Assembly: GCA_900537185.1 (NCBI GenBank)
Contig: LS999828.1
Location: 622,706 to 686,705 of the forward strand
Length of the DNA: 64,000 bases
Source: Cytophagales bacterium Alg240-R148
Lineage (GTDB): Bacteria; Bacteroidota; Bacteroidia; Cytophagales; Cyclobacteriaceae
Reading direction: 5' to 3'
Shown here: positions 8,045-16,510 of the stretch, piece by piece
How positions within the stretch are numbered: the stretch's first letter is position 1
How the letters are laid out: each line of letters opens with the position of its first letter
Position numbers and translations under genes: made by a program
The notes under the pieces: generated by a model
The model's database searches: none
The model's input: the letters and a program-made list of their open reading frames with translations, nothing else
What the model was told of the DNA's origin: nothing

Positions 8045-8824
8045 ATGGAACAGCTCAGCATAATTAAAATAGGAGGCAAAATAATTGAGGACCCGCAATT
8101 GCTGGAAAAAACCTTAACTGCTTTTGCCAAAGTGAGAGGCAAAAAAATACTCGTCCATGGTGGCGGTAAAACCGCAACCGAAATTGGGAAGCAACTAGGC
8201 GTACCTTCTCAGTTCGTCAATGGCCGACGCATTACGAGCAAAAAAAATCTGGATGTCAACATCATGGCATTTGCTGGTTTGCTCAATAAAAACATGGTGG
8301 CACAGCTACAAGCACTAGGCTGCAATGCCATTGGTTTAACAGGTGCAGATGCCAATGTTATAAGTGCCCAACGCCGTCCGGCGCAGCCGATAGATTTTGG
8401 ATTCGTTGGAGACATCACGCAAGTAAACACGAAGGTATTGTCCACCTTATTGGACGCCGGTATTTGCCCCGTATTGTGTGCCATTACCCATGACAATTCG
8501 GGGCAGTTGCTTAATTCCAATGCCGATGGTGTGGCGTCAAAAGTGGCGGCCCACATGCAATCGGTTTGTACCACAGAGCTTTGTTATGTTTTTGAACATG
8601 CAGGCGTTTTGGAGCAATTGGACCAACCAGATTCGGTAGTTCCTTGGATTGCCATAACGCCAGATGGCAAAAGCCAACAAGCCAATATATCGGATGGTAT
8701 GGTAGCCAAGTTTGAATGTGCCATAGAAGCACTGCAAGCAGGGTTAGAAAAAGTAAAAATAGGAGATTTTAATATGATCCACGGGACCAATAAAGGCACT
8801 ACCTTATGCATGACCCAACAATAG
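8045..8824 (+). CDS. argB: N-acylglutamate kinase
   Basis: It phosphorylates N-acetyl- or N-succinylglutamate. This 259-residue amino-acid kinase has the N-terminal KIGG phosphate loop (residues 8-11), the glycine-rich HGGGK (38-42), and the substrate segment GLTGADANVISA followed by DFGFVGDI. It lacks an N-terminal helix extension of the kind found in hexameric, arginine-inhibited kinases, which suggests that it is not arginine-inhibited by that route. It overlaps argE by 19 bp. Confidence 0.92.
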   Translation: MEQLSIIKIGGKIIEDPQLLEKTLTAFAKVRGKKILVHGGGKTATEIGKQLGVPSQFVNGRRITSKKNLDVNIMAFAGLLNKNMVAQLQALGCNAIGLTGADANVISAQRRPAQPIDFGFVGDITQVNTKVLSTLLDAGICPVLCAITHDNSGQLLNSNADGVASKVAAHMQSVCTTELCYVFEHAGVLEQLDQPDSVVPWIAITPDGKSQQANISDGMVAKFECAIEALQAGLEKVKIGDFNMIHGTNKGTTLCMTQQ

Positions 8825-9870
8825 ACAAGAGCATTGCGTTATTGCACCAACTCATAGGCACGCTGTCTTTGTCCAAACAAGAAAACGGCACCGCGCAATT
8901 GATAGAAGCATACCTAGTTGGTTGTGGAATTGAAACCCAGCGATCGTTGCACAATGTTTGGGCAGTCAACCAACATTTTGATGCCGCATTGCCAACTTAC
9001 TTACTCAATTCGCACCACGACACCGTGCAACCCAACAAGGGCTATACCCGAGACCCACTGCTTGCAGAGGTAATAGATGGGAAATTATACGGATTGGGAA
9101 GCAACGATGCAGGCGGTTGCCTGGTGGCATTAATTGCCTGTTTTGTACAGTTTTACAACGAAAAAATGCCTTTTAACCTGGTGTTGGCTTGTACTGCAGA
9201 GGAAGAAATATCTGGAAAAAATGGGATCGCGTCCATTTTACCTCTATTGCCACCTTTGGCTGGTGCCATTGTAGGAGAACCTACTGAAAACAAAGCTGCT
9301 GTAGCAGAAAAAGGCCTAATGGTGGTAGACTGCACAACCAAGGGAGTTGCAGGCCATGCTGCAAGAAACGAGGGCACCAATGCCATATTACTGGCTATGG
9401 AAGACATTCAGTGGCTCCAAGGCTACCATTTTAGTCGAACGAGCCCCTTTTTAGGCCCAGTGAAAGCCAGTACTACCATAATCCAGGCTGGCAGCCAGCA
9501 CAATGTGGTACCCGACCAATGCAGCTTTACAGTGGACGTGCGCCTCAATGAAAAGTACAGCCACCAAGACATTCTGGATATTTTCAACGAAAAAATGCAT
9601 GCCCAATGCACCCCGAGATCCATGCGCTTAATGCCTTCTTTTTTGCCAAAAGAACACCGAATTTACCAAGCATTGGACCACTTAAAAGTAGAGAAATTTG
9701 GCTCTTCTACCATGTCCGATCAGGCATTGATTGCCGCACCTTCTTTAAAAATAGGACCTGGTGCAAGTAAAAGATCCCATACGGCCGACGAATGGGTGGG
9801 AATACAAGAAATTGTAGAGGGTTACGGCCTCTATACTAAAATTATCAATCATTTAATAGAACTACATTAA
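8806..9870 (+). CDS. argE: M20-family N-acylcitrulline/N-acylornithine deacylase
   Basis: This metal-dependent deacylase has the M20 residues: H70-x-D72 in SHHDTVQ, D101 in SNDAGG, and E132/E133 in TAEEEISG. Being next to an acylornithine carbamoyltransferase, its likely substrate is N-acetyl- or N-succinylcitrulline, releasing citrulline for ArgG. Length is 354 residues. It overlaps argB and is followed by argH after 10 nt. Confidence 0.9.
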   Translation: MHDPTIDKSIALLHQLIGTLSLSKQENGTAQLIEAYLVGCGIETQRSLHNVWAVNQHFDAALPTYLLNSHHDTVQPNKGYTRDPLLAEVIDGKLYGLGSNDAGGCLVALIACFVQFYNEKMPFNLVLACTAEEEISGKNGIASILPLLPPLAGAIVGEPTENKAAVAEKGLMVVDCTTKGVAGHAARNEGTNAILLAMEDIQWLQGYHFSRTSPFLGPVKASTTIIQAGSQHNVVPDQCSFTVDVRLNEKYSHQDILDIFNEKMHAQCTPRSMRLMPSFLPKEHRIYQALDHLKVEKFGSSTMSDQALIAAPSLKIGPGASKRSHTADEWVGIQEIVEGYGLYTKIINHLIELH

Positions 9871-9880
9871 CGATACAACC

Positions 9881-11161
9881 ATGAAACTTTGGGACAAGGG
9901 ATACTCTATTGACCAATTAATAGAGCAGTTTACAGTAGGCAACGACCGAGCAATTGACCTGCACATTGCTTCTTTTGATGTACAAGCGAGCAAAGCGCAT
10001 GCAAAAATGTTGCAGGAAACTGGGTTATTAACAAATTCTGAATGGATGGATTTAAAACAAGCGCTGGAAGAATTTGATGCCCTCTTGCAAAACGATGGCT
10101 TTGAGATTGAAACCGAATACGAAGACATTCATTCTAAAATAGAAGCCTTTTTAATAGAGAAAACCGGAGAGGCCGGTAAAAAAATACATACGGCACGTTC
10201 TAGAAACGACCAAGTGCTAACCGCCATGCACCTATATGCCAAGGAGGAACTTAGTACAGTTAAAAATTTGGTTCAAAATCTATTCCACACCCTGCTTGAT
10301 TTGGCAGAAGAGAACAAAGAAAAAATAATTCCTGGGTATACCCACATGCAAATTGCTATGCCTTCCTCTATTGGTCTTTGGTTGTCTGGATATGCAGAAT
10401 TGCTGGTAGACGATCTGCACTGTATAAATGCTGCCCTAAAGATAGTGGATCAAAACCCACTTGGCTCTGCTGCAGGCTATGGTTCTTCTATGCCCATCAA
10501 TAGAAATGCTACCACCCAATCCATGGGCTTTGAGACCTTGAAATACAATGTTATAGCTGCCCAGATGAGCAGAAGTAAAATGGAACGCAGCATCCAATCG
10601 GCGCTGTCTTCCCTGGCTTTTACACTGTCCAAACTGAGTATGGACCTTTGTTTATTTGCTTCTCAAAACTTTGGTTTCATTCAATTGCCCAAAGAATTGG
10701 GAACTGGTTCTAGCATCATGCCTCATAAAAACAATCCAGATGTTTTTGAGCTCATACGGGGGCACTGCAATAAAATACAAGGGAGCGCAATGGAAACTGT
10801 AATGATTAGCAACAACCTACCCTCTGGCTACCATCGAGATTTTCAATTGCTTAAAGAAAGCGTCATTGGCAATTTTCAAAACATCAAAAGTTGTTTGCAA
10901 ATTATGGACCATACACTGCCTCAATTAACCTATGCCCAGGACGTTTGTAAAGACGCGCAATACCAATATATTTTTAGCGTGGAACTGGTGAATGAATTGG
11001 TTAAAAAAGGCATGAGTTTTAGAGCGGCCTACCAGCAGGTTGGAAAAGAAATCATGGAGGGTAATTTTGAGCCTCCTACTACCTTAGAACACACCCATGA
11101 AGGAAGTTTAGGCAACCTTTGTTTGGAGCAAATTAAAAACAAATTTGAGCAAGCATTTTAA
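9881..11161 (+). CDS. argH: Argininosuccinate lyase
   Basis: It splits argininosuccinate to arginine and fumarate and is the last gene of the operon. The fumarase/lyase signature GSSIMPHKNNPD, with its catalytic Ser loop, is near residues 274-285, and TARSRNDQV lies near residue 105. At 426 residues it is within the family range. A strong terminator follows. Confidence 0.95.
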   Translation: MKLWDKGYSIDQLIEQFTVGNDRAIDLHIASFDVQASKAHAKMLQETGLLTNSEWMDLKQALEEFDALLQNDGFEIETEYEDIHSKIEAFLIEKTGEAGKKIHTARSRNDQVLTAMHLYAKEELSTVKNLVQNLFHTLLDLAEENKEKIIPGYTHMQIAMPSSIGLWLSGYAELLVDDLHCINAALKIVDQNPLGSAAGYGSSMPINRNATTQSMGFETLKYNVIAAQMSRSKMERSIQSALSSLAFTLSKLSMDLCLFASQNFGFIQLPKELGTGSSIMPHKNNPDVFELIRGHCNKIQGSAMETVMISNNLPSGYHRDFQLLKESVIGNFQNIKSCLQIMDHTLPQLTYAQDVCKDAQYQYIFSVELVNELVKKGMSFRAAYQQVGKEIMEGNFEPPTTLEHTHEGSLGNLCLEQIKNKFEQAF

Positions 11162-11181
11162 ATGCAACTGCCTTAAAATAG

Positions 11182-11218
11182 AAAACCACCCCAGCTGGGT
11201 AGGCATGGGGTGGATTTT
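11182..11218. terminator. Terminator after the arginine operon
   Basis: CCACCCC (11186-11192) pairs perfectly with GGGGTGG (11207-11213) around a 14-nt loop. A's at 11182-11185 precede the stem and ATTTT follows it. It closes the arginine operon and can also face the convergent lipoprotein gene. Confidence 0.8.
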
Positions 11219-11325
11219 CAACCAATTAATAAATAAGTAGATCAGAACAGCAAAAATAGGTAAAATTATTTTAATCAAATAATTTAATTTTGCTAACTAC
11301 TAATTTATTAACAGTACGATAATGT

Positions 11326-12399
11326 TTATTGTGGGGTTACACGTTTTAACCGAATTACCTTCCCTCCATCTCCCACCAACCAAATTTGATCTTTGTAAAC
11401 ATCCAATGCATTGGTACTTTGGTTGCTAAGATTGCGCCAGTGTTTTCCTCCGTCCTTGCTGATGTCTATGCCCGAAGTACCACAAGCAAATAACACATCT
11501 TGCTCAATGCCAGGCGCATAACGGACAGCGGATCGAAATCCATGGGGGCCTTCCTCAGGGCTGGACCAGGTGATCCCACCATCCTTTGACAATGCCATTA
11601 CCTTGGTTTTAACGGAATCTTGTGCATAGTCACCCCCCGCTATTATCAGCTGGTTTTGGTAATAATCAATCGAAAATATCCCCTGACTAGGGGTGCCAGA
11701 TAAAATTGGAGTTAGATGTGCTTGCCATGTGGTACCGTAATCTTTACTGGCATATATTCTGGCGCCACTTGGGCCACCTAACCCTACCCATGCCCGGCCG
11801 TTCTCACCAACGCGCAGGCAGGTACCACTTGCAGCAAAACCAGCCTCCCCATCCAGTGCTACTGGCATAGCAACTGTATCTACCGGATACCATGAAGTAC
11901 CTGCATCTTCCGTTTTTATTACCAATAGTTTGTGGTCGACCGGATCGCTAAAAGCAATGCCTACAGAGTCATCCCAAAAGTCCATGGCATCAAAAAACAC
12001 GCCTTCGCTTAAATTTTCATATTGAATATTCCAGGTAACACCGGCGTCTTCGGTTTTATAAACACGGGCTGGCAACCCAGCAGACAACAACAAAGCGGTA
12101 GTGGGAGACAATACTTGAACATCTCTGAACTGCATTTTCCCAGCCCCAGGTACCGAATCGGTAAGCCAAGTAGCTCCTGCATCCAGGGTTCTAGCAAACG
12201 TAGCCTTGGACCCACTCAACCATACAATGCTGTCGTTGTAAACGTGCAAACCTCTAAAGCTTGCGTCGCTCTGCACTGCAACGGTTTCAATATCAAACAA
12301 CAGTGCTGCTGCCTTGGATTCGGCTTGGTGGTTGGATTCTTTGGACTGGCAAGAAAATAACGATACGGCCAAAATTAAGATGATGGAAAAGTATTTCAT
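11326..12399 (-). CDS. BNR/YCF48-type beta-propeller lipoprotein
   Basis: The start is placed at ATG 12399, eight codons inside the longest frame, because the signal peptide MKYFSIILILAVSLFSC then begins correctly and ends in a lipobox Cys. About six Asp-box/BNR motifs of the form D-x-G-x-x-W are spread through the protein (for example EDAGVTW, EDAGTSW, KDYGTTW, KDGGITW, KDGGKHW), consistent with a beta-propeller outside the cytoplasm. Homologues are often labelled oxidoreductase or photosystem stability factor without proof. It follows the ABC genes by 37 bp and may be the last gene of that operon. Function is unknown. Confidence 0.8.
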   Translation of the reverse strand: MKYFSIILILAVSLFSCQSKESNHQAESKAAALLFDIETVAVQSDASFRGLHVYNDSIVWLSGSKATFARTLDAGATWLTDSVPGAGKMQFRDVQVLSPTTALLLSAGLPARVYKTEDAGVTWNIQYENLSEGVFFDAMDFWDDSVGIAFSDPVDHKLLVIKTEDAGTSWYPVDTVAMPVALDGEAGFAASGTCLRVGENGRAWVGLGGPSGARIYASKDYGTTWQAHLTPILSGTPSQGIFSIDYYQNQLIIAGGDYAQDSVKTKVMALSKDGGITWSSPEEGPHGFRSAVRYAPGIEQDVLFACGTSGIDISKDGGKHWRNLSNQSTNALDVYKDQIWLVGDGGKVIRLKRVTPQ

Positions 12400-12436
12400 T
12401 GTTTTTTTCAGAAAGAAAAGCATAACGTTCCAAAAA

Positions 12437-13063
12437 TCAAAGGTCTCTTTTAGGGAAAATATGTAGAGACGAAAGCAGCGCTATCACAAACAACCCGATA
12501 TAGATTGTTGTCATGAGCAAAGGTTGGTTGAAGTTTTCGAATTCGAAGTTAGTGGTTTTGTAAAGAAGCGTTTGCACCAACTGTGGCATCAATACGGAAA
12601 TCAAATAAAACACCATGGCCCCAATAAAATTGAACCTGAAATAGGCAAAATAAAATAAGGACAAACTAAACAATACACTCATGGCTACATTTAGTACAAT
12701 GTTTGGCCTTAGGGCATATTGTGCATCGGATTGGAACAGATCCATTAGTACCACATAAGAGACTACCCACAGTACCAAATTAAGCCCGGTTATCAACAAA
12801 GACACAAAAAACCGCGCCAGTACCATTGCCCGGCGAGACACTGGCAAACTAGCAGTATGCACCCAGACACTTTTATTTTTTAATTCAGGAAGAAAGGGGA
12901 CAATAACCGAAAGAATTATAAAAGAACCGGCCCCAGAAAACATTCTGTCCAAATTAGTATTTACAAATACCATTAACATTCCAATCAACAAAGCACCAAG
13001 AGATACTCCTATTATTCTTTTTTTGTAGACACTAAGGTCTCTTTTCATCAATTGTGCTATCAT
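12437..13063 (-). CDS. ABC-2-like membrane protein (permease component 2)
   Basis: A 208-residue hydrophobic protein with about six predicted membrane helices and no soluble domain. It begins 4 bp inside the end of the upstream membrane gene and shares its operon with an ABC ATPase and a YtrA-type regulator. The charged segment LPVSRRAMVLARFF, between helices 2 and 3, has a counterpart (LPVSRKQLVWSKY) in the neighbouring permease, so the two are related halves of one transporter. The substrate is not indicated. Confidence 0.75.
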   Translation of the reverse strand: MIAQLMKRDLSVYKKRIIGVSLGALLIGMLMVFVNTNLDRMFSGAGSFIILSVIVPFLPELKNKSVWVHTASLPVSRRAMVLARFFVSLLITGLNLVLWVVSYVVLMDLFQSDAQYALRPNIVLNVAMSVLFSLSLFYFAYFRFNFIGAMVFYLISVLMPQLVQTLLYKTTNFEFENFNQPLLMTTIYIGLFVIALLSSLHIFPKRDL

Positions 13064-13758
13064 GTTCCTAAGTTTTTATTTTTAAATAATTGAGCAGATA
13101 AGGGCATCGACCCACTGGTTAACAATACTACCAAACAGAGCAGCATGCCAAACAGCCCTCCCAAGCTTCGTTGCTCTGCCCATACCACCACAGCATTTAT
13201 TTGGTCCGTCCAGGTTTCAAATTGAAGAGAATACAAAAATGCAATAACCACCAACAACTGAAAAACAGAAAAGACCATACCACCTGTGGCCATTCCAAAT
13301 TTAAAATACAGCGGAAATGCATAACTCTTAAAAGCCACAACAGCCAGCAGCAACATACACCATAACAGCGGGCCTTCGTAGACCACCGCCCCTTCGAAGC
13401 CCACACCATTGTTGATCACCACTCCCAATTGAAAGCCGAAAAAATGGGCTGTAAATGCCAACAAAAGCAATACAATTGAACTGATGTATTTGGACCATAC
13501 CAATTGTTTTCTACTCACCGGTAAGCTTACAAATACTGCGTCGGTTTTAAACATCTCGTCTTGTATAAAAAACAAAAGGGACACCGCACTCGAACTTAAT
13601 ATTGTTATTAAAGTATACAGCATCAACTCTGTTTTGAACCCATTACCGCTCAGTAAAACAAGGGCAATATATAGGGTACTTGCTGCAAACAAAGCAGCCA
13701 AACAAATAACGACCAACAAGGCATGTACCCTGAAATCTTTTAGAATTAGTTGTACCAT
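13060..13758 (-). CDS. ABC-2-like membrane protein (permease component 1)
   Basis: A 232-residue protein with about six membrane helices, in the operon between the ABC ATPase (1 nt away) and the second membrane protein (4-bp overlap). It contains LPVSRKQLVWSKYISS, a segment typical of ABC-2 family permeases paired with YtrB/YxlF-like ATPases. It probably forms a heterodimer with the product of 12437-13063. No substrate can be inferred. Confidence 0.75.
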   Translation of the reverse strand: MVQLILKDFRVHALLVVICLAALFAASTLYIALVLLSGNGFKTELMLYTLITILSSSAVSLLFFIQDEMFKTDAVFVSLPVSRKQLVWSKYISSIVLLLLAFTAHFFGFQLGVVINNGVGFEGAVVYEGPLLWCMLLLAVVAFKSYAFPLYFKFGMATGGMVFSVFQLLVVIAFLYSLQFETWTDQINAVVVWAEQRSLGGLFGMLLCLVVLLTSGSMPLSAQLFKNKNLGT

Positions 13759-13759
13759 A

Positions 13760-14629
13760 CTACCCTTCCGCTTTTGTTTTAATATTATTGAAGAACATAA
13801 TATCTTCTAAGGTCGCTTTTTCATAGATGGCACTATTGCTCAGAATTTTTTTGGTTTGGGAAACGTCATCGGTAAGCCCTTCAAAACCATACGCTCCAGT
13901 ACGTACCGCTACAAAATGTTGTTTAGTTGCTTCGTTGATGAGCTCATTGCCTCCTTTTACCAAAGCATATTGTTCGCGCACCGCATCTTTTGTTTTAGAA
14001 AACACAACTTTTCCTTTGTGCATAAAAGTAATATAATCCGCTACTTGCTCAATATCAGTAGTGATATGGGAAGAAAACAAAATCGATTTTTTCTCATCTT
14101 CCATGAGGTTGCGCAGAAAGTCCAACATTTCTCTCCTGACTACAGGATCCAACCCAGAAGTGGGTTCGTCCATTACAATAAATTCGGCATGGTGCGACAA
14201 GGCCAAGGCTATTGAACTTTTCATTGCCATTCCCTTTGAGAATTTTTTCAATGGTTTGTTCAATGGTATTTCAAATCGCCCTACCAAGTCCATAAAAATA
14301 TTTTCATCCCATCGATCGTAGAAGGGCGCAATAACATTTTTTAATCGCTTCAAACTAAGGTGTTCGTAGTAGTTGGGTGTGTCGTAAACAAATCCAATTC
14401 TTTTCTTGGCTTCAATTTCAAAATCGCGGTGGTCTTTACCAAACAACTGTACCTCCCCTTTGTCTTTCATAACCAAATTCATGATGGTTTTAATTACTGT
14501 GGTCTTACCCGCACCATTGGGGCCAATCAAACCCATGATGTATCCGGTGGGCAAAGTAAAAGAGACATCTTTTAACTGGAAATCACCGTAATTTTTAGAC
14601 AAATTTGATATTTCTAATGTATTGCTCAT
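13760..14629 (-). CDS. ABC transporter ATP-binding protein (YtrB/YxlF-like)
   Basis: This 289-residue ATPase has the Walker A motif GPNGAGKTT near residue 37, a signature variant FSKGM followed by MKSSIALALS, and Walker B FIVMDEPTSGLDP, plus the H-loop segment SSHITTD. The order regulator, small protein, ATPase, permeases is that of YtrA-controlled export or antibiotic-stress ABC systems in other phyla. The C-terminal 70 residues form a short extra domain typical of this class. Confidence 0.9.
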   Translation of the reverse strand: MSNTLEISNLSKNYGDFQLKDVSFTLPTGYIMGLIGPNGAGKTTVIKTIMNLVMKDKGEVQLFGKDHRDFEIEAKKRIGFVYDTPNYYEHLSLKRLKNVIAPFYDRWDENIFMDLVGRFEIPLNKPLKKFSKGMAMKSSIALALSHHAEFIVMDEPTSGLDPVVRREMLDFLRNLMEDEKKSILFSSHITTDIEQVADYITFMHKGKVVFSKTKDAVREQYALVKGGNELINEATKQHFVAVRTGAYGFEGLTDDVSQTKKILSNSAIYEKATLEDIMFFNNIKTKAEG

Positions 14630-14636
14630 GGTTGTT

Positions 14637-14852
14637 TTAATTCTTTTTTATTAACATTTGGTTGATCAATAACATGGGTGCAATACCCAGCACATTGGTT
14701 TTTACAGTACCAGCCGACGTTTTTCTCTGCACAGGCGTTTGGTCCTCTATCCAGCTGTTGGTACTCCAAGCCAAAAAAACCAGAAATAAGAAGCCTACCA
14801 CCAAAATTTTAAGCAGTTCGTTTAAGTGTATTGTATTTTCGTTCTCAACCAT
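14637..14852 (-). CDS. Small membrane protein in the GntR/ABC operon
   Basis: A 71-residue protein with two hydrophobic stretches (residues about 13-30 and 53-68) around a polar, charged middle. It lies between the regulator and the ABC ATPase with 7 nt to the latter, so it is translated as part of the operon. No family was recognised. It could be a small transporter subunit or a sensor partner of the ABC module. Confidence 0.65.
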   Translation of the reverse strand: MVENENTIHLNELLKILVVGFLFLVFLAWSTNSWIEDQTPVQRKTSAGTVKTNVLGIAPMLLINQMLIKKN

Positions 14853-14875
14853 TTTTTTTAAATAAAGTACTGCAA

Positions 14876-15256
14876 CTAGTTTTCTTTGCTGTCAAACAGA
14901 ATGTCCAACATTTCTTTCAATTCGGCATGGGTCACGCCAAGTTTGTGGGCCTCCAAAACTATCTTGCCCATCATATCTTCAATGGACTTCATTTTCTTCT
15001 CTCTGAGCAATTCTTTATTCTGAACCGCTACAAAGGTGCCCTTCCCTCCAACTGTATCTATAAACCCTTCTTTTTCAAGTTCCTCATAAGCCCTTTTGGT
15101 GGTGATGACACTGATGTACAATTCCTTGGCTAACTTTCTAATGGATGGCAACCCATCTCCTTCCTGAAGATCTCCAGAGATGATTTGAGTTTTTACTTGC
15201 CTTGAAATTTGCTCGTATATTGGTTCAGACGATGCATTTGAAATAATTATTTTCAT
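14876..15256 (-). CDS. GntR-family transcription regulator, YtrA type
   Basis: The start is placed at ATG 15256: the longer frame (to 15382) would run through the predicted promoter and operator and has an unlikely N-terminus. The resulting 126 residues hold a winged-helix DNA-binding domain (EPIYEQISRQVKTQIISGDL, then LPSIRKLAKELYISVITTKRAYEELEKEGF) and only a short C-terminal helix region, the hallmark of YtrA regulators. These usually repress their own operon, here the ABC genes downstream. A palindrome at the predicted transcription start fits autoregulation. Confidence 0.88.
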   Translation of the reverse strand: MKIIISNASSEPIYEQISRQVKTQIISGDLQEGDGLPSIRKLAKELYISVITTKRAYEELEKEGFIDTVGGKGTFVAVQNKELLREKKMKSIEDMMGKIVLEAHKLGVTHAELKEMLDILFDSKEN

Positions 15257-15311
15257 TTTTTTTAATAGCGCAAAGGTTAAATCGTTATTATCGATTATAT
15301 TGTAACTACTG

Positions 15312-15326
15312 TATATACCGTATATA
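15312..15326. promoter_or_regulatory. Palindromic operator candidate for the YtrA-type regulator
   Basis: TATATAC-C-GTATATA is a perfect 7-bp inverted repeat around one base. It overlaps the predicted transcription start of the regulator operon (-7 box at 15331-15338 on the minus strand), where a bound repressor would block initiation. Confidence 0.6.
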
Positions 15327-15330
15327 TACG

Positions 15331-15362
15331 CAAACCTAACAATGGGGTTGCACTTTTGCAAA
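15331..15362 (-). promoter_or_regulatory. Predicted promoter of the GntR/ABC operon
   Basis: On the minus strand the -33 element TTTG is at 15362-15359 and the -7 element TAGGTTTG at 15338-15331, with exactly 20 nt between. This fits the Bacteroidota promoter consensus. The start codon at 15256 lies about 70 nt downstream. Confidence 0.65.
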
Positions 15363-15552
15363 AAAAAAGCAAATAAAAACAAGGACTCCCAACTTCAACA
15401 GAAAGGATACTAGCAAAATAAAAAAAAAGGATCGGGAAAATTAATTCGAAAAAGAGTCGTTTTACAAAAATAAAAAAGTAAAACTTCCATTGGTATGCCC
15501 AATAGCACCTCCAATAAAAAAAAATATTATAATGAATTCTAATATTTTTTTG

Positions 15553-15584
15553 GGCATAAAAAAAGCCGCACATTGTGCAGCTTT
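15553..15584 (-). terminator. Terminator after tRNA-Lys
   Basis: Read on the minus strand, AAAGC/GCTTT and GTGC/GCAC form a 10-step stem with one mismatch and a 3-nt loop (15562-15584). The stem is followed by a run of T's (complement of the A-run at 15558-15564). Confidence 0.75.
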
Positions 15585-15591
15585 GTTCAAG

Positions 15592-15664
15592 TGATTCAGC
15601 TGGGGCTCGAACCCAGGACCCTCTCCTTAAAAGGGAGATGCTCTACCAACTGAGCTACTGAATC
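15592..15664 (-). tRNA. tRNA-Lys (anticodon TTT)
   Basis: The reverse complement forms a 73-nt cloverleaf. The acceptor GATTCAG/CTGAATC is perfectly paired, with discriminator A. The D-arm is GCTCAGTTGGTAGAGC. The anticodon stem TCTCC/GGAGA encloses CTTTTAA, giving anticodon TTT. The T-arm is CTGGG-TTCGAGC-CCCAG. CCA is not encoded. Confidence 0.96.
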
Positions 15665-15759
15665 TTTTGCTTTTAAGGGCTCGTTTAGTTGTTTTTTCGA
15701 CCTCGTTTCCCGTAATTGCGATGCAAAGGTAACAGCTAAAATTTAAATTGCAAACTCTA

Positions 15760-16488
15760 ATGAAAAAAATAACAATTTTATTTTTACTTATTTTCAACTC
15801 GACTGTTTTTACTGTTTTCGGACAGGATTTTACTCGAGAAATAAATTTCGCTGATTCCCTATTTAAAGAAAAAAAATTTATTGAGGCCAAAACAGTTTAC
15901 ACCTCCATTTTACAAGATGGCGCAGTCTATTCAGATGCGATGTTGTTAAAGATGGCCTACATCCACGAAGGCATGGGAGAAAAAGCAGACGCCCTCTATT
16001 ATTTAAATCTGTACTACATATCCACCTTAGACGAAGCAGTACTTAAAAAGATGGACCGCCTTTCGGAAAGTGCCGGGTTAACTGGTTATGAATTTGGCGA
16101 AGCAGGGTACTTCATCAACCTATACAAACAGAACAACCAATATTTTTTATTGGCTCTTTACGGGTTGTTATTTATTCAGCTAGGTTTTATTCTTTACAGG
16201 AGGATAGCGCATAAAAAACAACCATTGGTAGCCGGTTTGTTTTTCCTTTTTTATGCTTCCTTCATTTATTATTTGAACAACTTTGACGTCATTGACAAAA
16301 ACGCCGTGGTATACGGCGATTACAATTATTTAATGTCTGGACCTTCCCAAGCCTCGGAAGTACTAAAAGTCCTTCCAAAGGGCCATAGAATTGAAATTGA
16401 AGAGTCCGACGGGAGTTGGACTAAGATTGAGTTTCAAAATGAATATTATTACATCAAAAACGACCGATTAAGAAAGTTCCATCTTTAA
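15760..16488 (+). CDS. TPR-like and SH3-like domain membrane protein
   Basis: The start is ATG 15760 (MKKITILFLL...), four codons inside a longer TTG-started frame, so that the signal peptide ending at VFGQ begins at Met. Residues about 20-110 look like TPR helices (SLFKEKKFIEAKTVYTSIL). Two membrane helices follow (about 125-143 and 151-168), and then a C-terminal bacterial SH3-like domain (about 182-242, DGSWTKIEF...YYIKNDRL). Such proteins are common in Bacteroidota, and several belong to BatE-type aerotolerance families. No bat operon is visible here, so function is only suggested. It is convergent with the T9SS gene. Confidence 0.8.
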   Translation: MKKITILFLLIFNSTVFTVFGQDFTREINFADSLFKEKKFIEAKTVYTSILQDGAVYSDAMLLKMAYIHEGMGEKADALYYLNLYYISTLDEAVLKKMDRLSESAGLTGYEFGEAGYFINLYKQNNQYFLLALYGLLFIQLGFILYRRIAHKKQPLVAGLFFLFYASFIYYLNNFDVIDKNAVVYGDYNYLMSGPSQASEVLKVLPKGHRIEIEESDGSWTKIEFQNEYYYIKNDRLRKFHL

Positions 16489-16495
16489 TCGGTCG
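16461..16495. terminator. Stem-loop overlapping the stop codon, between convergent genes
   Basis: CGACCGATTAA (16461-16471) pairs perfectly over 11 bp with TTAATCGGTCG (16485-16495), with a 13-nt loop. The stop codon of the TPR/SH3 gene lies inside the 3' arm. No T-run follows, so it may act as an mRNA 3'-end stabiliser or a weak bidirectional terminator for this gene and the T9SS gene ending at 16511. Confidence 0.55.
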
Positions 16496-16510
16496 CCATG
16501 GACGCAGGCA

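Larger units (their letters stand above)
15257..15591. other. Intergenic region between the GntR regulator and tRNA-Lys
   Basis: These 335 bases contain the promoter and operator of the GntR/ABC operon (15312-15362) and the terminator of tRNA-Lys (15553-15584). The stretch 15370-15550 is A-rich and shows no convincing gene. Confidence 0.7.

Noticed and set aside
11279-11290. TAATTTTG box in front of 11326
   Set aside because: It points into the gap between two convergent genes, with no plus-strand gene downstream to be driven.
15257-15382. Longer N-terminus for the GntR regulator
   Set aside because: It would translate through the predicted promoter and operator and adds 42 residues absent from YtrA-type proteins.
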